From: Neodiprion pinetum
Taxonomy: Eukaryota > Arthropoda > Insecta > Hymenoptera > Diprionidae
Direction: 5' to 3'
Assembly (NCBI RefSeq): GCF_021155775.2
Contig: NC_060234.1
Coordinates: forward strand, 8,504,283 to 8,568,282
Length of the DNA: 64,000 nt
The notes under the pieces are model-generated. The model did not search any database, was not told the origin of the DNA, and saw nothing but the letters and a program-made list of their open reading frames with translations. Both the position numbers and the translations under genes were made by a program. Position 1 is the stretch's first letter, and each line of letters begins with the position of its first letter. Below, one piece after another: positions 38,786-51,368 of this stretch.

Positions 38786-39796
38786 AACCTGCTGCTTACA
38801 CTATCAACCGAAAACTTCCAAGACTTGTCTGTCAATGTAAAAAAAAATAAATAAAAAAACGTAAACAAACTTTATAAGCGACAAATGAAGATTTTGGTTA
38901 TCATTCGATGCGTGGAATTAAAATTTATTCATTTAAATATAAAATCCAAACATTTGACGACGAGTAAACTGTTTTTGTAACTACATTTTAAGAGCAAGAT
39001 TATTTTCAGATCAAAATCGACGTCTCACTCTTAAATCGTCGCTATTTTCAAATTCACTTACTTTGCCACAGCTCTACGCACTAGAGTAAAACGAAATTTT
39101 TCGGTTGTTCCAAATTTTTTCTTACCGAATCAATGAGACTATTAACATAAACTCGCGACTGTGTAAACTCCTTAAAAGGTGAAGTGATGTAATTACTTTC
39201 TTGAAATGTCAATATTTTAAACTTTCGGTAGAAGTACACGTTTTATGTATCTACTTCAACCAACCACCAAGTATATAACGTACGTAATGTGTATAGATTT
39301 GTATTGTATATAGATATGTACTACGGTGTTTCAAAAAATAAATTTTTTGTCTTACTTCAAATGTTTCTCTCAGGTATAAAAATACGCCTGTTAAAATTCG
39401 AGCTCTCAATATTAACATTAAGAGGTGAGTCACCTCACTTTTCTATTTACCATAAGAATAACATGGGGAAAAATGGTTTTTGCTCCTTCTGATTTTCATA
39501 ACTAGTCAACGACGCGTCGTGCGGGAAAATTCACAGACATATTTTTGTAGAAAATTTAACGCTCTGGAAAAAAGATCGCTCATCATCTTGTAATAAATAT
39601 ATTCTTTCAAAAGTTGTTTAAAGAACTTGAATATATTTTGAACGAGTGAATTGATCAGAAAATATTAGAAGACGATTTTTGAAGAGCGTTCAACTCTCTA
39701 CAAAAACATGTACAGGCATATTTTTATACCCTAATGAAATTTTCAAACTTGTTTGGAGAGGAAAAAAAAAATTTCAAACAATCTATTATACATTTA
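36377..39796. other. Intergenic; homopolymers, GC-rich patch and a short inverted repeat
   Basis: Poly-A lies at 38163-38187 and poly-T at 38754-38783. A CG-rich patch at about 38220-38680 is open for 93 codons in one plus frame (38393-38674) with no recognised domain. A short inverted repeat pairs 'tttttgtagaaaatttaacgctct' (from about 39543) with 'agagcgttcaactctctacaaaaa' (to about 39706). Confidence 0.5.
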
Positions 39797-40057
39797 TGAA
39801 GAGCGAAATGCTAAGGGCTGAGTGATTTAATGCGTGTGCGCTGAAATTCGAGAGCAAAAGCACTTGTTTTGTCAAGTTAACCAATATTTATAAATTCAGA
39901 TGACAGGTCGCCGCGATGTACGGAACCTGAGAAACATCGACAGCTTTTAGTCACATAAATTTACGATCGTTGGTCGCTCTGACAAAACAACTGCTCTGGG
40001 TCGTGTATTTCAGCGCATGCGTAATAAACAATTCAGTCGTTAGCAATTCACTCTTTA
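39797..40057. mobile_element. Foldback miniature element, ~260 bp
   Basis: Arms 39797-39877 and about 39980-40057 are inverted copies: 'gtgcgctgaaatt' against the complement of 'atttcagcgcatgc', 'cacttgttttgtca' against 'tgacaaaacaactg', and 'gagcgaaatgctaa' against 'ttagcaattcactc'. The centre is about 100 bp and non-coding. Confidence 0.75.
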
Positions 40058-42450
40058 CATATCTATATACAACGCGGTCGAACCAAACTAGTTTTTGAAT
40101 TTATTCTCACGCAGAATTCCAGTTCCTTCGACTCGAACGAAGCAGAGTTTTCCATGTAAACACAAGCTCTTGCAAGTTATCCGATAGAAAATACCCAGTA
40201 TATAATTGTCAGTCTTTGATTCAATTCTACCTAGACTAGAATCGTACATTTTTCGGTAAGCCAAATGTCGTTTCACGTATATTTTTAAAAGTTTTTCAAA
40301 ACTCGTTGCGAAATCGGTGGTATATTGTATATCGAGTGAAAAAAATGTAGTTTTCACTCTCGTTCCGAAAAAACGGTCGGTGCAATGTTCGTTGAAATAT
40401 ATACACAAATATATAACGGGATATTAGTAAGTACGTTCGTAAGAAGTGAAAAAAATTTTCAATATATTTCAAGTTATGTGACATCGTAAAAATTTGTTTT
40501 GTATCTTTAAGAAAATCAAATGGCCGTAAATGCATTTAGATTTGTAATTTTCTCCGTTACTTCAGAACAATAAAGATAGTATTGTCTTCTCGTCAAAGTT
40601 AAAGGTGTATCAGAGGCCGGTTGTAAAACTGGTACAATTCTATTTTTAGTCGGTCACCAGCTGCGAATGATAACCACACCTTACAACATTTCACAACCTT
40701 AACTGAAAATTCATCGGTTGAATACTCGTATAATACAGTAATATAAGCGAAAGAAAATAATTACCAAACTGTACGACTTACATATTCATAGGAACGGTAA
40801 TTTATTTTTCTAACGTATACCCGATGCGTTTTGCAAAATCTATTCCAGCTGCACGGTTGATGCATATGGCCCCAAAGCAATTGGCCTCTTTCCATGCTTT
40901 TCTTTATTTCCTTCGCCTCTCTCTCTCTCTCTCTCTCTCTCTAGATGTTCGTCAAAGCTGTTTCAGCTACAATCTAGTTCGATGATTATGTGAATCCACG
41001 GTCGTCAACATCTGGGCATCTGTAACCTAGAAGATACAGGTGTGAATATCTGCTAGATTAATTTATTACGAATATACAATGTCGCTTTGAAATACACCGT
41101 AGAATGGGACTTCTGCACATGCTTAAAACCGTAATTGACTATTTATGATCACGTGCGGTTGAGGATGGTACACGCGTACAGTCGAGGGAAAAAATTAAGC
41201 GCACAAACAATGCGTGTAAATTCAAGGTCACAGCGAAACTGAGGTTAGTTTGAATTTCAATTCGCACAAACCCATTTTTTTTTATTTTTTTTTTTTGCAT
41301 GATATGTTGCATTATTTGATAAGTTCCGACGAAATTGTTTTGTGCCTGAATTAATTCTCTATAAATCACGTGATTTAATTCTGAACAATGTTAATTACAC
41401 GAGGATTTCTTTCGTCGAAATTCACATGTTGAGACACTTTTTCTTTAATATTAGGTTATAGCGAAGAGGTATTCTTGCAATGAAATCAAACTTGATTAAC
41501 TTGACGTTCGGAAGAATTTCATGTGTTATACTTACTGGAAATTTTTTAGTGAAACAGGTATCGTTACAACGACGTTCCGAAATTTTTGAAATTACTAGAA
41601 AATGTGGCATAAGTAAATGATTTTGTAGTGTGATCATAGTCGATAGTTGTCAATATTCCAGTTTCTGGCTATTACAATATTGAATCTGTCTGTTTACTTA
41701 CCCACATTATTCCAGCTGAACAAAGTTTTAACATCAATTTATTGTTGCGCCAACATCAAACTACCGCAACACGTAGTTACAAAAACAATATGAGCTTATC
41801 ATTATATAAATATTATATTATAATATGGCATATTTTTGTCAAGAAAATTGTGTTTTTTTCAGCGCTCAACAGATCTGAAAAGAAACGATCGACGCATTGT
41901 TTTTAATTTCGAAGTGCAGTGATTACGTAACCAAAGGTACAGGTTATAAAAGAATCCTCGAATAATCTTACAATGCGCATTATAAATATGAATATAAGCC
42001 GCAATGTCACGCGATGGACAAAAAGTTATCATATCGAAGTCAGTAGGTAACGTTATCGTAACGATTCGAGCCGAGGAAAGAGCGTGATTTAGCCATTTTG
42101 GAATTGTAAACCGTAACGAAAACAAAACACACCAACATATCGAAATCCTAGTTCCTTAAAATCTAGTGATATTTTTTTCCCCAGCGTTTGGTTACAACAA
42201 CGTTACTAACTTCAATCTCGTAGAAGTTTCCTTTCCTACGTTTCCTCGTTTCCCCTCATCTCTGGCATCTATCGCCTGTACCAATTTCCCTACGAACATA
42301 GGAAGTACTAGCAATTAAATCGAGATCGATCGATACATTCGCGCGGTCTCGATTCAATCAATGTTCCACAATCTTCCGCCTGCACACAGACCGAAGTATA
42401 CCAACCGACCCGTGTGTATGCGCGTATTGTACACGCACACGAGCGTGTTA
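40058..42450. other. Intergenic; CT microsatellite
   Basis: A (CT)n microsatellite lies at 40917-40942. Composition turns GC-richer from about 42180 towards the promoter at 42.5 kb. No gene recognised. Confidence 0.5.
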
Positions 42451-42455
42451 CCAGC

Positions 42456-42647
42456 GATAGATAAAAGGCACGTGGTTAAGAACCCCCCCCCTCACCGATG
42501 ACCGCCCACACGATTGTTGACCCAAGATTCGTTTATATAAAGCCGCGCGCTCGCGGCGGACGTCGCTCAAAACGCGACAACCAGTCAAGAAAACGCGCAG
42601 AGACCGCGTATCGTCGACCATTTCGCGGACGTCACGCGTTTCGCCCA
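42456..42647 (+). promoter_or_regulatory. TATA-box promoter with candidate non-coding first exon
   Basis: TATATAAAG lies at 42534-42542 in an otherwise GC-rich block. Upstream are a GATA-type site (gatagataa, 42456-42464) and a palindromic E-box CACGTG (42469-42474). A start site about 30 bp downstream (near 42567) would give a short GC-rich leader with no ATG. The sequence then reads CCCA|GTAAGC, a good splice donor at 42648. The next plus-strand exon I can identify is the transporter exon at 51369, so a transporter leader with a ~8.7-kb intron is a reasonable hypothesis. The donor-acceptor link is inferred. A coding exon bearing the ATG would still be needed between them. Confidence 0.45.
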
Positions 42648-43570
42648 GTAAGCTGCGACTTTACCCTCGGAGAAATAGAAGGATTCGTTACCCTCGTCGG
42701 GATGGAAGGATGTACGGCAGAAGCAGGACTGTGTAACCTCGGCTGGGAAAAGAAAGAAGAATAAGAAAAAAGAGACAGATTAGGTTCGGTCGTACAGTTT
42801 TTCAAACTTTGCTTCGACGACATTCTAGATTCTTTTTTTTTTATCTTAATACCACGTTTAAAATAAATTCAGCAGTTTTATTTACAGTGCAATTGATGCA
42901 AAGTGTGTGGTTCAAAATGGTCAACGCGACTGTTGATAAAATTGTTATTTTAAACAAGAAAATGTCGTCGAAATAAAAAAAAAAACGACCTATACGTGAT
43001 TAACGTTGCGGCACACATATGTTTATTGTGTAATAAGTAAGCGAGAGTGATAAAAACGAGCGATATACCGGTAAAATTCCAATTGCCGAAGAGCGGTTTA
43101 AGCTTGGAAGAAAGAGAGAGGCTGTGATATTTTTGGAAACGAAGGAAAGAAAAAAAAACGAACAACGCAAGATGAATAACGCGTAAGTACGAGTAAAATA
43201 ATAATATATTTACACGCATAATTACACGTCTAATTTCCAATTAGTTTCCGTCTTATACGGATAGAATATCGAAACATTGTACAGGAATTTGGGGAGGTTG
43301 GTTGGTCAGTTGTCGATATCTTTTTTCGTAATTCCAATCCGAGATATCTGTTCTCCTGAAAATAAAAAAACGTCTCTCGAATATAAAAACAATGAAATCA
43401 AACGAATCTGAAAACATATCGATGCCATGCTTTCGGTTTTCTTTATAATATCAACATATCCGATTTACGTATTATTGAAGAGATCTTTGTGGCTGACGAA
43501 TATCATAATTTGGAATATACTCAATGTACGATTACCTCGGGATAAAATTAATAGATCGCGTGGGCAATTC
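42648..43570. other. Possible transporter 5' intron, nothing else recognised
   Basis: AT-rich apart from the first ~120 bp. It contains small ATG-initiated frames of 19-20 codons (at about 42702 and 42917, the latter in strong context) that I do not call as genes. Confidence 0.4.
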
Positions 43571-43702
43571 GACCCTGGCGAAAATTTTCTACGCCAGACT
43601 ACGAAAGTGTTCCAAATGACGTAGGAGACGACTAGATATAATCGTTTTTTACGTCATTTGGAACACTTTCGTTGTTTGGCGTGGAAAATTTTCGCCAGGG
43701 GA
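43571..43702. repeat. Compact hairpin: 52-bp arms, 28-bp loop
   Basis: Arms 43571-43622 and 43651-43702 pair with only five mismatches in 52, two of them at the outer end. Paired words are 'ctggcgaaaatttt'/'aaaattttcgccag' and 'cgaaagtgttccaaatgacg'/'cgtcatttggaacactttcg'. It is either a very small foldback element or the DNA of a stable stem-loop RNA. A word 'cgccagggg' recurs at about 43842, close to the right end sequence. Confidence 0.9.
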
Positions 43703-46700
43703 ACTCTCGTTAAATCGCAAAGTTGGTTCTGTGCAACGCTTTGGCATAGTTTTTATCTTTGCGGAAATAATCAGCGATAGCAGAATGTCAGAAGGTATTT
43801 CCTATTAATAACTACAGACAAAAGTTGAAAAAAAAAAATGTACGCCAGGGGTCTGCCACGAGGTCTTGTGGTTATTGTGAAATCCCCGGGATCTCGATGA
43901 AAAAACTCGAACGATCGCCGAGGAAGATAATTTTCAAATCTCTCTTTGTGTGTTTAAACGATTCTCTTGGTTGTGGCGGGAAAACCGAAGCAACGGCTTG
44001 CAGCGTCCGATGCGGAGACTATTTTTACATCAGTGCATTTCGAGCAGCTGATCGCGTAAACCGCATGATTCATCCATGGGATGAGATCTCGGGAGAAATG
44101 TCTTGCTTTCGAATATCTGGAAGATACAGTTCGTCTAATTTCATGTTGACGATACGTTTCAAGATCGACAATCGAACAACTGTGAAGGAAAATATGCTCT
44201 GAAGTTCGAATTTGTCGGGTGTATTTACACGTTTCGATAAGATAATTCTCGTACTATTATAAAATATTTCAAATTTATACAAAAATAGAGTCTAACATGC
44301 TACAGATTATGCAAATGCGAAATTTCATCGAGAAAATTATTGGTTTATCGAAATTTTGAACACGTAACAAATGAATTAAAAACACCAACTACTGGCGAAG
44401 TGGGATAAAAGCGAGGCATCAAAAATGTACCGTCACAAACTGAGGTTTAGTCGACTCGTTTGTTCTTAAATAAATTGGGACTGTGTAAAAATTCAGGCTT
44501 ATCCTACCGTATAATTTTATAATTCCTAAGTTTGCGGAATTTGGCCAAATAGCATCAGGTTTATCTCGCTTTAGCCTGTGAATGTGAGGTAATGCGGAGG
44601 GAACCTGATAAAGTTATAAATTAATAAAATAATTTATGGAATGTAAAAAAACATTACGGAATAAAAGGACCAAAAAATCAAGTTGAAAATTGATGAACAT
44701 CTTAGAATTAGAAAAGTTAGTATGACGTCAATCCAGAAATTGAACTTTCTATCAACAAAGCTTCAGGAACATTAGCAATTGTATTGGTAATTAATTGTAA
44801 AAAAATATGATTCATCGAAAAATTAAGAATTCGAAAGCTCGAAGCGTGCAAGAATCGTATTGATGGAAGGATGATAGGAATGATTAGAGGAAGATTAGGG
44901 TCTGTGGGATGTAGAAATTCGTCGATTAAGAAAAATTCAAATTCAGAAGGGCTATATGTAGAATCGTTTACAACGGAAGAGTAATCGAATATTCTGGCAA
45001 TTCTTCCTAGGCATTGAGCCTTTTCTACGTTTAGAATGTCTACATTTCGCGAAGTTTTTTCATTAGAAAAATCCTAAAATTCTCGTTCTTAAATTACCAG
45101 CTCCGATCAAATGATCGTATCAAACATTAAATTTTCCTGAAATCATGCTCTCGAAAGTATGAGTTTTTCACATTATATAGCCCGTCGAATGCAACGTGTC
45201 AAAAACCGTTTTTAAAAAGTAGATATCTTGGAAGCAGCACCGTTCGTCTGAATTTTAATCTTTACTGCTGGCTAAAAATCTTCATGAGGTCAAATTTAAC
45301 GTAAGAATACATGATTAAAAAGCCCATTATTTCATAACTTTAAAATAGTCCGATATTCGGTGAAACGTATAAATTACAGCCAAGACAAATTTGGCAAATT
45401 CTACTCCTTCGACGTTATTCTCAAGTTTGAAAGTAATAATTTTCGTCAAGCTGAAATTCGGACTAATCAAAATATCATCAGCATGTTAACATCCTGTTCT
45501 TACCATGGTAAAAATCAATAACACGGGGCCTCCTATTTTTATATCCCGCTGTTTGTTTCGATAATTCAACAAACCCCGGACACAATTAACATTGGAATTT
45601 CGTACACATAGCAGCAAACGCCTGTGTGCATATAAAGATTCTTCCGCGATCTCGGATTGCCACGCATCGCGCTCGTGGCTGTTCAACCTCGAGGCTTTGA
45701 TAATGAGCAAAGCCACTCTTTGTCTATCTCCGTCTGCCTGTTTCATTTATTTATTTGTTTTCTCTCCGTTTCGTTCCAGCGGTAAAAAATCTTCTCTCAT
45801 TGTCAGCTGTTTTTCTTTGCGGCTAATATATTCGATACTGCGCTGCATGCGTGCGGACTCAAAAATACATAACAAGGCCCACGGATTTTACCATTAAAAA
45901 AAGACGATAATTGTCGTAAATAATAAAAGACGGGAACACCCATGATTCGTGTGTAAGTCAGTGAGTCTGCGCGTAATATTGGCCTCAATTCGACAGAGAC
46001 GGTTATGCTCGATCGGGTTCAATATTTTTCAAATTTCTCCCTAGAAAAAAATTGACGTGTTATTCGGAACGAATTACTTCTAGTTTGGAAGCTTTCAAAT
46101 CCAGAAACGATTAACCCGATCCAATTGTTACATATATATAAAGTATTTTTTAATCCCTTGTTTAAATTATCGTTATAATTACGGGTTTTCAAATTTCTCA
46201 TAAGAGCTGTTACACCGAATCATCGTTTATTGAGATCAGAATTGCAAAAAGCCGGTATAGTTATTGTTGAATCGAGAAAAACATTATTTTCCTCGTAGGT
46301 ATTACTGGCTATGTGAAAGTAAAGAAAGAAAGAAATTATAAGTCTGGCTGAGCTTCAACAGTCTATTTTATGCATTGCTGAAGTCTCTGGAACTCGTTGA
46401 AATCGCTGTGTATTGCAGGAGCCGTTAATCATTAACTTAAAGACAGAACGAATCGTATTGCGGATTAAAAAAACAGAATTATCAGCTCGTATTTGGTTTA
46501 TGTGAATCATTTATTTTTTTTTTTTTTTGATTGAATACGAACAAGCATCAATAATTCCGTCGGACGATTCGTTAAGTACTTTTTAAGTTTGTCAAATCAC
46601 GAGCAGAAACGAATTTCTTTCTCGCTTTTTTAAAAAAATTTCAATTTCGTTAACAGCAGTTTTGATTATTTCGGTCACCAAACGATGCTGTAATAATTTC

Positions 46701-47844
46701 GCTGAACCAAAGTGTACCATTACTGTTTATTCTTTCTCGAAGGAATTATAAAAAAGCAAACTCTGAAAATAGGTTGTTTAAAACCTGCGCGTTGTTATGA
46801 TTTATAGAGCATCGTACGACTTAAGACGGAAATACTCTTTGCAGTAACCTGCAGAATAATATTTACAGAGTTCAATACCGATAAGGTTGGCTTTTTGAAT
46901 GAAATTATTGCGTTTACGTGAATAAAGGTAAAATTACTCAATCTATCAGCGTAAATTTCAACAAATTCAACAAACATTTCATTACCATTAACGAATTTGA
47001 AGACGTTTTGGAAAAAGTCTTGCATTACACAGTTTCATGATTTCGGTCGCAATGACTGAAAATTTAGTTTAACAAACTACGCTAACGGTAGAAATAATTC
47101 GTTAACAGAATTTATAACCGACACGAAAGAAACCAACCGTTCACGATATGCGTGAATCATATTCGACCATATTGAAGTTACTTTGAACGGACTATACACA
47201 TACGCACACGCACGTTTTCCGTGATTAATTATCTGTTTACACGCTGCTGCAATCATCCTCTGTACGACGCTTGTTTTTATTGAGTAAATTTACCATGAAA
47301 TGTACAAAACGGATCCATTGCGATAAGCCCATCGTTGCGAGTCTGCGAGAGCTCGAATAAGCTTCGGTAAGCCTGCAAGCCTTCCGCATTCATCTACTTC
47401 ATGTAAAACGTCATTACGTCGGTAGGATAGAGTATAAAAAATTCTCGGTGTAATTCTTGAACATTGGAAGGGAAAACAATACGATTAATTAGCCAGCGTT
47501 AACGATTAATTTTCAAGACAGGTCAACTGTAAATTTATTCTCTTTTCATTTTCTCGAAAGTGACAATTTTTGGGAAAAAAGATCACAAGAAGATGCGATT
47601 TATTAGAATCCTTAATGATTACGGAAAATAATGTTAGAAAGTATACGCTAATTATAAACGGCAACAAAAATTTAGAGATTAAAAGGTGTTAAATGATTCT
47701 CTCAATTAGCTGGTTATTACGCACTGGCGAAATATTTGTCTTCATTTTTCTTAGTCGAATTTTCTCTTCTATTGATTCAGTAAATTATAATTACGAGTGA
47801 CTCGATAAGAATAAATGCAAAGTATTAGCACACCACGTGTACCT
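43703..47844. other. Intergenic, nothing firmly recognised
   Basis: An open frame at 43825-44202 (125 codons) lies in slightly GC-richer DNA. Its translation is Cys- and Ser-rich with no domain I know, and I leave it uncalled. The rest is AT-rich with no matched repeats. Confidence 0.45.
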
Positions 47845-48220
47845 CAGGGGATGCCCTGATCGATTTCGACGTTGACGTATATGTCTCTAAATATCAAAGT
47901 CCATACATCTCAAACGTAAAAAAGGGCTTAAAATGTCCATTCCGTATGCAATTCTGAACAAAAACACTCTAACTCATTTTCCTCAGGCGTAGAAATAAAG
48001 AAATAACACAGATTCTACGAAACCGCAATATTAAATCCGTAACATTCATGCCATTTCTTTATTTCTACGTCAAATGAAAATGCGCTCGAGTATTTTTCTT
48101 CAGAATTGTGTATAGAATGGTGCTGTTAAGCTGTTACCTTTTTCGTGTTTGAGACACGTGCATTTCGATATTTGGAGATATAATACGTGAACGTTGAAAT
48201 CGACCAAGGCAACCCCTTAA
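47845..48220. mobile_element. Family B miniature transposon, copy 2
   Basis: It begins 'caggggatgccctgatcgat' and ends 'tcgaccaaggcaacccctta', an inverted pair. The arms continue with 'tttcgacgttgacgtat'/'tacgtgaacgttgaaa' and 'caaacgtaaaaaaggg' against the right-hand 'cctttttcgtgtttg'. It shares the central 'atgccatttctttatttct' block with copy 1 at 5670-5973. It has no coding capacity. Confidence 0.8.
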
Positions 48221-49094
48221 AATACTACGAAGCAAAAATTACTTTGATTCCTTATCAATATTCGTACACTATTTACTAAAATTATTTGTAATATTCGTGT
48301 GAATTGGAATCGAAATTTTCCTTCTCAAGTTCAAAGGAAATCTATAACACAATTTGTATGACGAATTATTTATGCTCGCAATGGAGCTATACAGTATATA
48401 CCTGTATACTGGTGAAAACCAATAATTTATTATCACTCTGACGCCAACTGCATTGGCATCGATTATGACTATTATGGCTTTTGTTTGATCGTGTTATTAA
48501 TGAAGTGTAAAGACTTTTTTTTTACGGGCACACACGCGCATCTGAGTAATTTATGGGAAGATATGGCGCTTTGTTTCTTGTAAATTCAATTTCCGCGTCC
48601 ATTCGGTACATCGCTCGCCGGTTCTGTAGACACAGGAATGAGCAAACGGCAAACAACTTTAATATAGTGTTTACAAGATACGGGATACGACTTGTCACGC
48701 CGGTTTCCACTCCGCGAGATATCGTATCCGTGTATTACATATCCATATAAGCATGCCTGCCATACCATAATACGTCACATCACGTGTCGGCAGATTCTCG
48801 TAGTGCAGATGAAAGTACTCGTCGTCCGCATTCGCAGCGTGGCAGCAGATATTTTTCAAATTATACATATTAATTACTCCGATACGGTGATACATGGATA
48901 TACCGAGAGGAAACGCTGAAACTTGGAAGATTGAGTGTCCGACCGCGCATGCGCGAGTATTGTCGGATTCACCTGCAGGTTGGCCACCTTAAGCGTCAGC
49001 TCTTAAGCGCGGCGATGCGATTTTTTTTTATGGTGAGCAACTCGCAAACAGTTGATGTAGTGAATCGCGAAGGTTTAGCGACCCGTTATCGTTA
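48221..49094. other. Intergenic; GC-rich palindrome
   Basis: Several overlapping open frames on both strands at 48520-48920 lack recognised domains. The palindrome CGCGCATGCGCG lies at 48944-48955, resembling the NRF-1/Ewg-type site at 2199 but with C and G in place of the outer T and A. Confidence 0.45.
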
Positions 49095-49330
49095 ATTTAT
49101 TGACGACTGATGACTGGTGTGAATCGTTGTAACAACATAATGCCGAATTTCCACTCGACGCCGAGAGTTTGACACCTCGTGCACCGTTTTGGGTGAGTTG
49201 GCATCCGTGGCTTTGAGGCGAAAATGTTGCCGCGGTACAATCTTGCCCACCAATAGAATTCAATTACTTTTCGCATGCGTGGTTTGTCACTCGACACGCT
49301 GAATTTCACCGTTTTCTCTCCGTAGAAGTC
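49095..49330. repeat. Family D dispersed repeat, copy 2
   Basis: Same orientation and word order as 26780-27025, beginning 'tattgacgactgatga' and ending near 'ttctctccgtagaagtc'. Substitutions and small indels separate the two copies. Confidence 0.7.
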
Positions 49331-51368
49331 AACGTGGTTTGTGTACATTATTTAAAATATGGCATGATTTTTGCCCTCCTGCCGTTGAGCGGAGTGTCAG
49401 AAACTATCAACTAAGGCGTTCCAGTCGCAGAATATCCTCAATCATTCCTATGCTATTAAAAGTTAGCTCCACGTGTTCTTTCTCGACTCCGTGATGAGAT
49501 GATTTTGGTTTATACCTACGATGACACTTTGGAGAAAGTACAGAAGCTTGTGTTTAAACAAACAACCGCGCTCGGTGATTTTTGTTTACACATAGGTATA
49601 CCAGGTGTGTAAAAATGTAGATATAAATGTAGATAAAAGAGTAAAATTCGAAAGAAGAACAATAACATGATGTTTAAAACATAAAAAGTGGATATTCGGC
49701 GAAATATCCCTGAAATTTTTCTTTTCGTTTTCAATTTTTTTAACCTTCTAGACTCTTGGAGCTGCTCAAAGTCGCGGTCTTTTGGAGTTGTCCAAAGAAA
49801 TTTGTGCGGCATGGGAGCGATTTCTATAAATGTTGTGACTATCGTCATCCATAGTATAGTACATAGTGTAGATTGTAATATAGTACAAACTGTAACGAGT
49901 GGCTTCTACTTTTAAAAATAGAGCAAAGTGGACACGCTATATATGTACGTGACAGTATGATGCGGAGGGGTATAATATTAACCGAAGATTGTAGGGCTGT
50001 GCGCCAATTGAGAGCATTCGTATTGCGTTTGAAGTTTCACATTCAGAATAACTTTCAACCTTTGAATGGGATCATCAGCTTGTTTGGAGACGTGTGATTT
50101 TTACACAACCCCTTTGTCATCTCGTCTCTTTTTTTTCTGTTTTTTTTTTTTTTTATCATGTCGTACCGAATGAATTGTCGTTGTTTTTTTCGAATCAATT
50201 TCACCCCATTTTACGGCCAGTCACTTTTCACAAAAGTACCTACCGGTAGACGCTTTTATATGGATTTTGAAGATCGAATTAGGAACTATAACTCGTGGAT
50301 GTATTCAATGTATATTTGTGATCTTTCGTTCAAACAAAACGGTGCATCTGAAGATTCTTATATTACATGGGTCAGATTTGTCGGTCTGTTTCAAACGAAA
50401 TAATTCCTATTATGTTCCTTAGTTATTCCGTCGGTCAAGTTTCTTTTCATAGTATCATTTCGGGTTATTTTCTCTTACAGAATTTAACATTTCCTGTCTA
50501 CGCTCGATTATTGGTGTAATTTCTATAACGACTCGATCTTTTATACAAACAATTTTTGCAACCCTACAATACGTGACAGAGCAATTCCAACTTTATTAGA
50601 GCTTTATTAAATTGAGATAGAACATGTGTATAATATCTACTGATATCCGAGAAAAAAATTTGCACAGGGTGTTAGACTAGCTCATCGTCAGTGCAATTTA
50701 TAAAAAATTTTTGAAAAAAGTGCTAGTAAATTTTGAGATTTTTACAATAAGAGTTAGCTGAAAATATGATAAAAATTCTCACAAAAATAACTCTACACGC
50801 GAATGACGAATAAGAATAGGTGAAATTTTCACTTGGCTCGAATTTTCAGTTGGCACTTATCCACGTGTTGTTTGACTGAAAAACGCTAGATGATGCCAAA
50901 TCTCAGGTCACTAGTGCCCTTGGCTTGCCAGTTAGGTATCGTCAAAAAACACGAATGAATGTTTTCTTTGTTTGGAATGTTAACCTTGAAACTTACGAGT
51001 CTGGTTATTTATGAATTTATTATGAAATTTTGCAAACAAGTCGTGAAACGATAAAAATATCGTTAAACGTAAAAATTTGTATAATATTAACATGTTTTAT
51101 ACTATAGTTTTGTAGTGTAAGGTTTTGAAATATTATTCAGACAATATTCAAAGCGGTTATCAGTGTGCTGAAATAGAAAAAAAGAAAAAAGAATTACTCG
51201 TTTTATTTTCACATTCTTTTACAAAAAGATTTAATCGGTATTATTTTAATTTTTTTTGACTTACGCACGTCTGAAAAAATCTTTGCAGCCTTATCGGGAC
51301 AAAATATAAATAAAATATTGTCAAATTTCAAAACAGGACCTAATTTTTGTGATACATTTCTGTTTCAG
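49331..51368. other. Upstream of transporter exon; start exon not identified
   Basis: AT-rich. It ends with a polypyrimidine-like acceptor (tttctgtttcag, 51357-51368) for the transporter exon. I looked for an upstream exon with an ATG that ends two bases into a codon and could not single one out. An ATG at 50158 opens 81 codons, but its translation does not resemble transporter N-termini. Confidence 0.5.

Noticed and set aside
43825..44202. 125-codon frame as a gene
   Set aside because: It does not start at a convincing ATG, has no recognised domain, and overlaps an open frame on the other strand. Left as unassigned.
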